DNA of 51,964 bases, taken from positions 1 to 51,964 of the forward strand of contig NZ_JAHLQF010000006.1 in assembly GCF_018918285.1 (NCBI RefSeq), read 5' to 3'. A program made the position numbers and the translations under genes. This DNA is from Clostridium mobile. GTDB taxonomy: Bacteria; Bacillota; Clostridia; Clostridiales; Clostridiaceae. This document shows positions 14,853 to 22,083 of this stretch, piece by piece. The stretch's first letter is position 1. Each line of letters starts with the position of its first letter. Under the pieces are notes generated by a model. The model had not been told where the DNA came from and ran no database searches. It saw nothing but the letters and a program-made list of their open reading frames with translations.

Positions 14853-15411
14853 TAATAGCACCTCCTAAATCCTTTAAATATATTAAATCTTCTTTAGACA
14901 ACACAAACCACTCACCATTACTATTTTTACTAGAAAATTTATCATGTAATATTTTTTCAGTTTTATACATATCTAAAGAAAATATTATATTTATAATCTT
15001 TATCTTGGTAGGCAATGAAGTAATATAAGATTTCATTCTAACACCAATATTTGAACTAAGTCCTATTTTGAAATATTTTTCATCGCCATAAGTGATTACA
15101 TATACAAATCCAGACTTGTCAGATATTTTAGGTAAATCTAAATTTCTTAAGCAATAACCATTAATGTTCTTACTAATTTTTTTAATATATCCATGCTTCA
15201 ATAGTTCTTTTAAACCATTAATAATACTTGTATATTTGTCTTTTTCCTCAATAACAAAATCATATTCATTATAAATTTTAATTGGATTCTTATGCATGTA
15301 AGTTAAAATTCCTTTAGCTTTCCATGATAATTCAATATTACTCATATATTCGTCAAAAATATCTACAGAAATTTTAGTGTAATTCCCGTCATTCGCTCTC
15401 ATTACTCCCAT
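14845..15411 (-). CDS. Winged-helix replication protein fused to GIY-YIG-like (T5orf172/MUG113) domain
   Basis: 188 residues in two parts. Residues 1-95 resemble a plasmid/phage replication winged helix (SWKAKGILTYMHKNPIKIYN, IINGLKELLKHGYIKKI). Residues 100-185 match the T5orf172/MUG113 branch of the GIY-YIG superfamily: GFVYVITYGDEKYFKIGLSS, then a stretch ending TEKILHDKF, then NGEWFVLS. Members are predicted DNA nucleases. The gene overlaps the start of the rep gene by eight bases, so the two are co-translated. The candidate antisense RNA lies in its leader. The fusion could make an origin-specific nickase or a regulator; this is unproven. Confidence 0.75.
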   Translation of the reverse strand: MGVMRANDGNYTKISVDIFDEYMSNIELSWKAKGILTYMHKNPIKIYNEYDFVIEEKDKYTSIINGLKELLKHGYIKKISKNINGYCLRNLDLPKISDKSGFVYVITYGDEKYFKIGLSSNIGVRMKSYITSLPTKIKIINIIFSLDMYKTEKILHDKFSSKNSNGEWFVLSKEDLIYLKDLGGAINE

Positions 15412-15432
15412 TTATTTTCACATCTCCTTCTA

Positions 15433-15540
15433 TTGAATATTTCTTAGGAAATGTGATATACTTATATAAAGAATATTTATGTGTTATCACATTTCCTAGA
15501 GGTTTAGTAATTGCAGTTACTAAATCTCTTATTTTTTTAT
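15433..15540 (+). ncRNA. Candidate counter-transcribed RNA in rep leader
   Basis: On plus, TTGAAT (15433-15438), 18 bp and TATACT (15457-15462) form a promoter. The transcript would start near 15469 and end at a strong terminator: a 13-bp stem 15498-15510/15517-15529, then a T tract (15530-15538). This gives an RNA of about 70 bases antisense to the leader of the rep mRNA. A perfect 14-bp inverted repeat (15445-15458 with 15485-15498) lies across it. This is the layout of plasmid copy-number ctRNAs; function is inferred. Confidence 0.6.
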
Positions 15541-15593
15541 GTTTAATTTTTAATCACCTCTTTTTTTAGTTTTCTCATATTTAGAAGTCCGAC

Positions 15594-15812
15594 TTATAAA
15601 TATCCTTCTATATCTTCAAAGCTTACAACTAAATCTTCTCCATCCTCAGTTTCTATAGTTAATTCAGTACCAAGGATTTGTTTTATTTCTCCAAATACTG
15701 TATTTCCACTTGATAAGTTAAGATGAATATCATCTCCTTCTTCCCATTCCTGATAACCTCTTTCGTTATCATCAATAATTAATGTTGCTTTCATTTCTAT
15801 TGCACAACTCAT
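15594..15812 (-). CDS. Hypothetical acidic protein, 72 aa
   Basis: 72 residues, acidic and beta-rich (GDDIHLNLSSGNTVFGEIKQ, ELTIETEDGEDLVV). It looks like a small SH3-like or Sm-like barrel, but that is only impression. The start at 15812 has AAGGGAGGAAT; a farther upstream ATG lacks one. It lies in the operon before rep. Confidence 0.6.
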   Translation of the reverse strand: MSCAIEMKATLIIDDNERGYQEWEEGDDIHLNLSSGNTVFGEIKQILGTELTIETEDGEDLVVSFEDIEGYL

Positions 15813-15860
15813 TTTTATTCCTCCCTTACTATTTAACAATATTTTCAAATGTGTTACAGC

Positions 15861-16067
15861 CTAGTATTTTCTTTTATATCTTCTAGCCTGTTCCATAGTC
15901 ATATCATCTTTTGACCAATGAAAACCATTATCCATTACTTCTAATATTTCTTTAATTTGAGATTCCTTATATCCTTTTTCTTTTAACACTTCATACATAA
16001 AATCCTTAGTATAGCTTTTATAACCTTCTATGGTTTCGTTGAAGTTGTCACTGTTGACTGTATTCAT
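15861..16067 (-). CDS. Hypothetical protein, 68 aa
   Basis: 68 residues, mainly helical (FNETIEGYKSYTKDFMYEVL). The ATG at 16067 has AAGGAGTG six bases upstream; a GTG three codons earlier lies inside that ribosome site. No family recognised; part of the rep-side operon. Confidence 0.6.
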   Translation of the reverse strand: MNTVNSDNFNETIEGYKSYTKDFMYEVLKEKGYKESQIKEILEVMDNGFHWSKDDMTMEQARRYKRKY

Positions 16068-16079
16068 AAATTTCACTCC

Positions 16080-16247
16080 TTATTCATTCTCATTCTTAAT
16101 GTTTTGTAATAATTCTTTGTGTTGATCTATTAAAGATTTCATATGATTTTCAAACCATTGACTTTTATTTAAACTCAATTTTTTAGCTAAAATGTCAAAA
16201 TCACTTTTGATATCAGCTTCAACTGAAAAATTTGCTCTAGTTTTCAT
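16080..16247 (-). CDS. Ribbon-helix-helix regulator
   Basis: 55 residues. A beta strand (TRANFSVEADI) followed by two helices (KSDFDILAKKLSLNKSQWFE, NHMKSLI) is the ribbon-helix-helix layout of CopG/Arc proteins. The start at 16247 follows GGTAGGTGGGAAATA. First gene leftward of the divergent regulatory region at 16.3 kb; likely a repressor of the rep operon, or a MobC-like DNA-bending helper for mobilization (inference). Confidence 0.72.
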   Translation of the reverse strand: MKTRANFSVEADIKSDFDILAKKLSLNKSQWFENHMKSLIDQHKELLQNIKNENE

Positions 16248-16353
16248 TATTTCCCACCTACCTTTAATTATAATTATACACATTTACATAAAAATAATCA
16301 ATAGGTTATCACTATTATTATCTAAAATATTTCTAAAAATATTCTTAAAATGC

Positions 16354-16481
16354 TTGAATAATTCTCGCAATGTGGTATAATAAATTATAGATTAGTTTTT
16401 GCCGAAACTAGTAGATTAGCAAAAGTATTCATAACCCCAAACCCTCATAATACATAAGGTGACTATTTAGTCACCTATTTT
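16354..16481 (+). ncRNA. Candidate small plus-strand RNA
   Basis: TTGAAT (16354-16359), 16 bp and TATAAT (16376-16381) form a strong promoter pointing right. No gene follows before the terminator-like stem AGGTGACTA/TAGTCACCT (16457-16476) and its T tract. The roughly 90-base RNA contains an AGTTT-N6-AAACT hairpin. Its 3' end is antisense to the end of the relaxase gene. TTCTAAA-type boxes at 16321-16345 lie just upstream and may regulate both directions. Confidence 0.5.
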
Positions 16482-17434
16482 TCTTGCTCTAATTTATTTT
16501 CTACATATCGAAATGTCTTTTCTACAGCATTTTTAGGAAGGTTGTAGAGTATAGACATAGCCTTTATAACTTCTTTATACTGCTCTTTATCTTTTTTTAG
16601 CTGTTTCATTTCTATTAGTAAATTTTTATTTTCTTCTTCCAAAGTTTGCTTCTCTTTAAAGACTTTGTCTGAATACCCTCTATATGCATTTAAAGTGCCT
16701 TGTACACGTTTTAAATTGCTTTCTAATAGTAAATTGCCTTTAGCAACGTCTTTTAATTCCTGTGACGTTATAGAGTGATTTATAATACCATAAAAATGTT
16801 TTACTTCTATGTGCTTGGCCTTACTGAATCTTATTCCTCTTTTCAATGCTGGGAAATTCTTTTGCATAGCTTCGGAATACTTGTCTTGCCATTCTCTAAG
16901 TTTTTGAACTCCGCCAAAATATCTTTTATTAGCAAGAACATATCCCTTTTCATTTTGGAATTTTGGTACTACTAAAGCATTAATATGAGGACTTGTTTCA
17001 TCAAAATGTACATTTGCATAAATTAAATTATCCCCAAATTCTTGCTTGAGCCAGTTGTAATTATCCTCTACCCATTTATACAATTCATCATCAGAAATAT
17101 TTTTAAAAAATTGAGGACTTGCAGTAAGTAGCAATTCTTTTGCTAACACACTATCTTTTCTACGCCATGCTCCCTTTATATATCGTTCTACGTCCCCTAC
17201 AATATCCTTACTTCCATGTAAAAGAAGATTGGATATATTTTTATTAGCATTTGGCGTATCAATTTCCCTCTCCATGTGCTTTTGAAATCCATTTATTTGA
17301 TTAATAGATTTAAAATTTTTTCCAACTCTAAATATACAATAACAGTTTCCCATTCCTTTTACATATGTGCTTCCAATAGACTTAGTTTTAAAAAGTCGGT
17401 TATCTTCCTCGTAAACTTTTTCTTGATATTCCAT
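16475..17434 (-). CDS. mob: MOBV-family relaxase (Mob/Pre)
   Basis: 319 residues. The MOBV landmarks are visible. The N-terminal block around GFQKHMERE carries H53, aligned with the catalytic His of pMV158 MobM, followed by the N-rich NANKNISN motif. The metal motif HFDETSPHIN is at 143-152; the usual third His is Asn here. A coiled coil fills 225-300. The start at 17434 has CAGGAGGTAG, giving about 27 extra residues before the usual family N-terminus. Relaxases nick oriT and pilot the strand to a recipient. The gene follows the coupling ATPase, and a matching oriT lies upstream. Confidence 0.92.
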   Translation of the reverse strand: MEYQEKVYEEDNRLFKTKSIGSTYVKGMGNCYCIFRVGKNFKSINQINGFQKHMEREIDTPNANKNISNLLLHGSKDIVGDVERYIKGAWRRKDSVLAKELLLTASPQFFKNISDDELYKWVEDNYNWLKQEFGDNLIYANVHFDETSPHINALVVPKFQNEKGYVLANKRYFGGVQKLREWQDKYSEAMQKNFPALKRGIRFSKAKHIEVKHFYGIINHSITSQELKDVAKGNLLLESNLKRVQGTLNAYRGYSDKVFKEKQTLEEENKNLLIEMKQLKKDKEQYKEVIKAMSILYNLPKNAVEKTFRYVENKLEQEK

Positions 17435-17459
17435 AACTACCTCCTGGAAGTATAACTCA

Positions 17460-18827
17460 CTATACCTTTGAAAAAGGAATCCTCTCCAAATACTTCTGCT
17501 GCTTATAATAAATGTTCTGGGTATCTATAATAGGAGATTTATTACCAGCCAGTATTAACAATTTTTCATCAACTATTCTTCTAATTTCATCTGGCGTAAA
17601 AAGGGATTTCTTAGTTTTAATTTTGCTATCTTCCTGGGTAATTTTGATTTCTTCTTCTCCACATAACTTAGACAAATAATCTAAAGTTTCCGTGTCTGTA
17701 AGTGAAGGTAGTACAACCTTGGTTTTGCAGTTGTTTAAAATAGATAATGCATTCTTTTCACCGTAAAGCTGTTGTAATTGAGTAATGCTCTGCAGGCATA
17801 ACATAAAAGGCATTTTTCTACTTCTAGCAGTAGCAATATTCTGAGTAAAATTAGACAATTGACCTATGTTAGCAAATTCGTCAAATAAAAGCCATACAGG
17901 GAAAGAATCTTTTGCATAGGTATCTATAAGTCTATCTATCAATTGAGAGTAAATACAAGCCATTAAAGGGCTTAAATAAGCACTCTTATTCTCTGGATAG
18001 GAAATATAAAGTATCGTTGGTTCTTTTCTTAAATCTTCTGGCGTGAAATCATTAGTTCTTATATTAAGATTATCCGTAAAAAGTTGAAGATTACTTCCTA
18101 AAGTAATTTTGATACTAGACATGGTTTTGGGACTTTCTAAACATGATTTAAAAATATTATATTGCTCAACTACGTTAGGTTTAGAAGTAGAAAAAATCTC
18201 ATCCAATTGTTCTACAGACGTTGAAATAATTAGCCTTAATGCAGTTGAAATACTTGCTAAAGGTTTATCTTTTACATAAAGTAAGGCAGCAGTTAAGAGA
18301 CTTTGGCCCATCTGCAGCCACTCAATTCCACTTGCCTGTTTTCCTGTTTGTATTTCTAAAGTTAAAGCACCATTAATTAAAAGATTTTGTGCTAATTGCA
18401 TTACTTCTCTATCTGTCCTACAGTTCTTTAATGGATTGTATCCTATTCCACTTTCTAAAGGTTTATATAAAATAACTTTTCTATACTTAGACTGAAATTT
18501 ATGTGTAAGTTCGTAAAGCTCCCCTTTAGGATCAGGAACAATTATACTTCCTTTTAAATTTTCGTTTAATAGATTCGGAATAAACAAAGATGTGGTTTTA
18601 CCTTCTCCAGACGGAGCAATTATGCATATGTGTTCTTGACTTGCCTTTTGTGAAAGTGTGTGATTTTTAGATAAGATAATTCCATCTGTGCCTTTGTATT
18701 TACCTAAGTCTTTTCCTATTTCAGCAGTTCCTAGTTTGTTACGTTTTTTCCGCATAGTTAATCCCAGCTCTACAAATAGTCCAGCTAATAGTAACTGTAA
18801 AAACTTTTTCAGTAATAAAAATTCCAT
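17460..18827 (-). CDS. Type IV coupling protein (VirD4/TraG family)
   Basis: 455 residues, shorter than typical T4CPs (550-700). One N-terminal membrane segment (about 3-24) is followed by the ATPase. Walker A is at 71-79 (APSGEGKTTS), DPKGELYELT follows, then ILYISYPEN at about 272, Walker B with D316-E317 (LLFDEFANIG), and QSITQLQQLYG. Coupling proteins bring the relaxase-DNA complex to a type IV secretion channel in the donor membrane. The all-alpha domain is short. No other secretion gene is present, so a helper would be needed. Lies 25 bases upstream of the relaxase gene. Confidence 0.93.
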   Translation of the reverse strand: MEFLLLKKFLQLLLAGLFVELGLTMRKKRNKLGTAEIGKDLGKYKGTDGIILSKNHTLSQKASQEHICIIAPSGEGKTTSLFIPNLLNENLKGSIIVPDPKGELYELTHKFQSKYRKVILYKPLESGIGYNPLKNCRTDREVMQLAQNLLINGALTLEIQTGKQASGIEWLQMGQSLLTAALLYVKDKPLASISTALRLIISTSVEQLDEIFSTSKPNVVEQYNIFKSCLESPKTMSSIKITLGSNLQLFTDNLNIRTNDFTPEDLRKEPTILYISYPENKSAYLSPLMACIYSQLIDRLIDTYAKDSFPVWLLFDEFANIGQLSNFTQNIATARSRKMPFMLCLQSITQLQQLYGEKNALSILNNCKTKVVLPSLTDTETLDYLSKLCGEEEIKITQEDSKIKTKKSLFTPDEIRRIVDEKLLILAGNKSPIIDTQNIYYKQQKYLERIPFSKV

Positions 18828-18849
18828 AGTATTCTCCTTTTAAGTAATT

Positions 18850-18873
18850 AAAAGTATAGTGTGTTATACCTTT
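18850..18873 (+). other. oriT: oriT, pMV158/MOBV type
   Basis: AGTATAGTGTGTTATAC (18853-18869) matches the core of the pMV158-family oriT, whose nick is at GTGTG/TTAT. The expected nick falls between 18863 and 18864 on plus. Flanking AAAGTATA and TATACcTTT arms form the family's imperfect inverted repeat. It lies 23 bases before the coupling-protein gene, and a -10-like TATACT on minus overlaps it, as the mob promoter overlaps oriT in pMV158. Orientation predicts that par genes enter the recipient first. Confidence 0.85.
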
Positions 18874-18922
18874 CTATGTATATTAAAAAGAAAATTGGTA
18901 ATGCTATACATGAGGTGATTTT

Positions 18923-19000
18923 ATGTACTTGGCTTTATTAGTTGGAGAATATGTTTGCTATGCTTTATCGGGCTTAATGATATATAAGGTGTTGAAATAG
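18923..19000 (+). CDS. Small membrane peptide, 25 aa
   Basis: 25 residues, one hydrophobic helix (YLALLVGEYVCYALSGLMIY) and a Lys end, with GAGGTG before the ATG. Located between oriT and the partition genes on the opposite strand. Could be a transfer-linked or toxin-like peptide; uncertain. Confidence 0.4.
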   Translation: MYLALLVGEYVCYALSGLMIYKVLK

Positions 19001-19007
19001 GGGGAAA

Positions 19008-19256
19008 TTATTCCCCTTTTTTCATTTTATATAATTGGCATATAGCTTCATCGACTATATCTTCAAGAGCTGTTCCAGTAGGATAGAAAAACACTTTCAT
19101 TTCTTCTAGTTTTTTTATGGTGGAATCATTTAAAGAATAACTTCTTTTCTTCTTTACTTCTAAAATATCAATCTTTTTATCTTCTGAAGAATTTAACTTC
19201 TTTTCTTCTTTAATATCTTTCTTTATAGATTCTAAAATTCCTATACTCTTTGCCAT
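19008..19256 (-). CDS. Partition partner (small RHH-type ParB analogue)
   Basis: 82 residues. An N-terminal basic and acidic stretch (1-35) is followed by a ribbon-helix-helix-like half (RSYSLNDSTIKKLEEMKVFF, then LEDIVDEAICQLYKM). Its start overlaps the end of parA by 16 bases, the typical parA-parB coupling. Small RHH partners such as ParG, omega or ParR bind the centromere and stimulate the ATPase through the N-terminal tail (family knowledge). No clear centromere repeats were found by eye. Confidence 0.75.
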   Translation of the reverse strand: MAKSIGILESIKKDIKEEKKLNSSEDKKIDILEVKKKRSYSLNDSTIKKLEEMKVFFYPTGTALEDIVDEAICQLYKMKKGE

Positions 19257-20023
19257 GCTAAAACTTCCCTTCCTAAATTCTTATAATCCTCATGTGATCT
19301 ACACTTATCATTGTAATAAATAATAGGGGTTTGATTATCCTGAGAATATTCAATTTGTACATCCTGTCTAATTACAGTATTGAATACTTTGTCCCCAAAA
19401 ACTTCTACTAAAGTAGTTCTTATATCTTTGGCTATATTTTTACGCTTATCGTACATTGTTACAAGTACACCCATAATTTCTAAGTTAGGATTTAAAGTAT
19501 CTTTTATTAAAGTATAAGTTTCCATTAAATGCTTTATTCCTTTTATACTAAAGAATTGTGGTGTAACTGGAATAATTAAATAATCACTCGCTACTAAAGA
19601 GTTAACAGAAAGTAGTCCTAAAGATGGTGGACAATCTATTAATACATAGTCAAAATAATCGCCTATTTGCTCTATAATACGTTTCAAAACATGTTCCCTA
19701 CTCATAACACTAGCCAATGAAATCTCCGCATTAGAGAGCGTTATATCGGAAGGAAGAATAAGTAACCGTTCGTAAGAAGTTTCCTTCATTACTTCTAATA
19801 TTCTTTCCCTCGTTAATTCTTTAGAATTTAGCTGTAAAAGAGTATAAATAGTTTCTTCTAATTCATCATCATTTACACCAACGCTTACTGTTAAATTAGC
19901 TTGCGGGTCCATGTCAATTAATAATACTTTCTTACCATGTCTAGCTAGATATGCACCTAGATTAGAACAGGTAGTAGATTTCCCACAACCACCTTTTTGA
20001 TTAAACACTGAAATAACTTGCAT
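19241..20023 (-). CDS. parA: ParA-family partition ATPase
   Basis: 260 residues. The deviant Walker A is at residues 9-17 (QKGGCGKSTT), the A' motif in VLLIDMDPQANLT, and Walker B in YVLIDCPPSLGLLS. No N-terminal HTH, so type Ib-like or Soj-like. It distributes plasmid copies over the nucleoid at cell division, which supports stable inheritance of the prophage as a circular plasmid. Ribosome site GGGGGAATACAT; own promoter at 20044-20072. Confidence 0.95.
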   Translation of the reverse strand: MQVISVFNQKGGCGKSTTCSNLGAYLARHGKKVLLIDMDPQANLTVSVGVNDDELEETIYTLLQLNSKELTRERILEVMKETSYERLLILPSDITLSNAEISLASVMSREHVLKRIIEQIGDYFDYVLIDCPPSLGLLSVNSLVASDYLIIPVTPQFFSIKGIKHLMETYTLIKDTLNPNLEIMGVLVTMYDKRKNIAKDIRTTLVEVFGDKVFNTVIRQDVQIEYSQDNQTPIIYYNDKCRSHEDYKNLGREVLAWQRV

Positions 20024-20043
20024 ATGTATTCCCCCTTTAATAC

Positions 20044-20072
20044 ATTATATTCGAAAGAAGGAAAAAAGTTAA
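20044..20072 (-). promoter_or_regulatory. parA promoter
   Basis: On minus, TTAACT (20067-20072), 17 bp and TATAAT (20044-20049) precede parA by about 20 bases of leader. The spacer is a pyrimidine-rich tract with TTCTTTC-like repeats that might be the partition operator. Confidence 0.75.
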
Positions 20073-20146
20073 TAATTTTAGAGTAACAATTTTTAAGAAC
20101 TTTCATATTATAGAAGTAAAGAAGTTTAGAATTTAGGAGGGGCATT

Positions 20147-20308
20147 ATGGTAGTTGATATGTTAGAAGCCTTAAAGCTATGGAAAGAAGGGAAAACAATA
20201 ACTTGTGAAATTGATGGTAAAGAGTATGTTTGCAATGGAAATTATGATGAAAAACATGAAATACCTATAGGTTTCATAATTCATGGCATATGGAAAGTAG
20301 GACAATAA
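20147..20308 (+). CDS. Hypothetical protein, 53 aa
   Basis: 53 residues (MVVDMLEALKLWKEGKTITC...), beta-rich with two Cys. AGGAGGGG precedes the ATG. Divergent from parA and convergent with the late operon. Similar small proteins with a KALELWKEGK-like start are seen in clostridial mobile elements, but the role is unknown. Confidence 0.6.
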   Translation: MVVDMLEALKLWKEGKTITCEIDGKEYVCNGNYDEKHEIPIGFIIHGIWKVGQ

Positions 20309-20336
20309 AAAAAGAGGGGAACTTAATCCCCTCTAG
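20303..20336. terminator. Terminator of late operon
   Basis: AGAGGGGA-N6-TCCCCTCT (20313-20334) with TTTTTTTATT on the minus side: a strong intrinsic terminator for transcripts arriving from the lysis genes. It also stops the plus-strand 53-aa gene. Confidence 0.88.
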
Positions 20337-20357
20337 TTTACATTTATATAATTATGT

Positions 20358-20612
20358 CTACTTGTTTTCTTGTAAACCTTGTGAAATGTTTTTAGTTCCA
20401 CTATATAATCCACTTGAAGTTAATCCTATTACAATACCAGATAGAACTGCGGTTTTAGTATCCTGTGGTGATACATATACCATTCCAGCTACTATCCCTA
20501 ATAAGAGGTTTAGCACTGGTATAAATTTAGGACTAACACCAAATCTTTTAAACATTTCTGATAAGGCCATTACTATTCCTGTCATGAAAGCCAAATCTGT
20601 AAAATCAAACAT
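20358..20612 (-). CDS. Holin, two-helix type
   Basis: 84 residues with two hydrophobic segments (LAFMTGIVMALSEMF and LLLGIVAGMVYVS) plus a third weaker one (AVLSGIVIGLTSSGLY), and a charged tail. The pattern FGVSPKFIPVLNLLLG is shared with Listeria A118-type holins. Last gene of the late operon, just after the amidase. Forms membrane lesions for lysin release. Confidence 0.8.
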   Translation of the reverse strand: MFDFTDLAFMTGIVMALSEMFKRFGVSPKFIPVLNLLLGIVAGMVYVSPQDTKTAVLSGIVIGLTSSGLYSGTKNISQGLQENK

Positions 20613-20615
20613 CTT

Positions 20616-21446
20616 TTATTCCTCCCTTATATATGCTGTAAATCCTTTAGCCTTCAATTCCTCTAAAAGATTTATGGCATATTCTTTGTTTTTACAAGCT
20701 CCTACTTGGACCTTGTATAATTTATCAGTAGGTACTTCTTTTTTGTTTTTTAATTCTTCAACTTTTGTATTTATAGACTTTAATGTATTTTCATCAACAA
20801 TTCCATCCTGTCTTAAAAAGGTATGGAGTTGTTGCCAATTTAGTATTGCTTTATATGTGCTTTCTCCAAATATACCATCTGCACCACCATTGAGTTTATA
20901 TCCTATTTCAAGTAGATCCTGCTGTAGCTTTTTAATGCCACTTCCAGAATCACCTTTTTTATATAGGTATTTATCTATTAATTGACTTTTAAACCAGTTC
21001 CATTTAGCCCAATTATTAGCACTAAAAGATTGAGGGCAATTCTTTCTGCTTGCATCATAGTGTCGTACAATTCTATCAATAGTTATGTTCAATTCTTTCA
21101 TTAAACGCTTTACTAAATCTATTGTATTTTGTATAGTTTTCTCAGAAGGTTGATAATTGCTTTCCAAACACATTTCTATAGATAGGCTATTTGCATTAGT
21201 AATTCCATACTTACCTCCACCATCCCCAATAGCCCAACTATAATTATTGTGATAATTTATTATTTGAATAATATTATTTGAGTCTACAAAGAAGTCTGCA
21301 CTAGCTCCTCTATTACCTCCTGCAAAATAATCTCTGTTGTTTTTCGCACTAGATACTGCACCTACATCATGTATACATATATATTTAATTTTTTCATTTC
21401 TCTTAGAAAAATTATAGTTTATAAACATTTTTTGAATAGATAGCAT
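20616..21446 (-). CDS. Endolysin: N-acetylmuramoyl-L-alanine amidase
   Basis: 276 residues in three parts: an Amidase_2 domain (1-150; zinc ligands at H26 in CIHDVGA, His in IVRHYDAS and Cys in NCPQSF), a peptidoglycan-binding domain (157-210; GIKKLQQDLLEIGYKLN then GADGIFGESTYKAI), and a SPOR-like C-terminus (233-276; LYKVQVGACKNKEYAINLLE). It cleaves the bond between muramic acid and the stem peptide at lysis. No signal peptide, so export depends on the holins around it. Confidence 0.95.
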   Translation of the reverse strand: MLSIQKMFINYNFSKRNEKIKYICIHDVGAVSSAKNNRDYFAGGNRGASADFFVDSNNIIQIINYHNNYSWAIGDGGGKYGITNANSLSIEMCLESNYQPSEKTIQNTIDLVKRLMKELNITIDRIVRHYDASRKNCPQSFSANNWAKWNWFKSQLIDKYLYKKGDSGSGIKKLQQDLLEIGYKLNGGADGIFGESTYKAILNWQQLHTFLRQDGIVDENTLKSINTKVEELKNKKEVPTDKLYKVQVGACKNKEYAINLLEELKAKGFTAYIREE

Positions 21447-21450
21447 GTTT

Positions 21451-21711
21451 TCACCCTCTCTTTTCTGTACTTTGCTTTATCAACTGATTAGCATATACAG
21501 TCACACCCGTTACAATTACTCCTTGAATAACCGCATCTATATTGAGTCCCATCAAAGCTATAGCTCCAGCTATGCCACATATTAGTAATATCCATGGTAT
21601 GGTCCAGTCCTGTATCTTTTTTGTACCCTTTAACATTAACCCTAAAAAATAAAGAGCAGGTATTAAAATAAATGCCTGCTCAACTACATATTCCATTATA
21701 TTTATTTTCAT
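21451..21711 (-). CDS. Holin, Hol44 / Phage_holin_5_2 type
   Basis: 86 residues with two to three membrane segments (FILIPALYFLGLMLK, WILLICGIAGAIALMGL, VIVTGVTVYA) and the conserved KIQDWTIPWILL block between them. Gene order XhlA-like, holin, amidase, second holin. Works with the amidase; a division of labour between the two holins is not known. Confidence 0.82.
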   Translation of the reverse strand: MKINIMEYVVEQAFILIPALYFLGLMLKGTKKIQDWTIPWILLICGIAGAIALMGLNIDAVIQGVIVTGVTVYANQLIKQSTEKRG

Positions 21712-21712
21712 A

Positions 21713-21994
21713 CTACACCCCTTCTTTCTCTATAGTATCTAACCTTTTATGTGCGGACTTTGTGCTTTCCTCTATTCTTATTACTTTATCTGATAAATCT
21801 GATATTTTTTTATCCTGTGCCCTCATATCTGCCTTTATATCAGCTACTCCATTGGAAATATAGTCCAATTTAGTGGAGATGAAGGCTATTGTCTTTGCAT
21901 CCTCCTGTATATCCTTATTTCCATTCCTTCTATAGCCTAAATATCCTATAGCCACACCTATAATAGTACAAAGTACTCCTAATTCTACACTCAT
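21713..21994 (-). CDS. XhlA-like membrane and coiled-coil lysis protein
   Basis: 93 residues. An N-terminal membrane segment (LGVLCTIIGVAIGYLGY) is followed by a coiled coil (about 30-90, ISTKLDYISNGVADIKADMR). Topology and position match hemolysin XhlA-type proteins of PBSX-like phages, although in XhlA the membrane segment is usually C-terminal. Confidence in the name is moderate. Confidence 0.6.
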   Translation of the reverse strand: MSVELGVLCTIIGVAIGYLGYRRNGNKDIQEDAKTIAFISTKLDYISNGVADIKADMRAQDKKISDLSDKVIRIEESTKSAHKRLDTIEKEGV

Positions 21995-22024
21995 ATTACA
22001 CCTCGTTTCTTGTTTTTAGGTAAT

Positions 22025-22048
22025 AAAAAAAGACTATCTCTAGCCCTA
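22025..22048 (-). terminator. Terminator-like stem after methylase gene
   Basis: On minus AGGGCTA-GAGA-TAGTCTT forms a short stem with two G-T pairs and a tetraloop, followed by TTTTTTT. It may attenuate transcription between the methylase and the lysis genes. Confidence 0.5.
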
Positions 22049-22083
22049 CTTGAATTTTCTATTTATACTTTTGCATTGAGACA

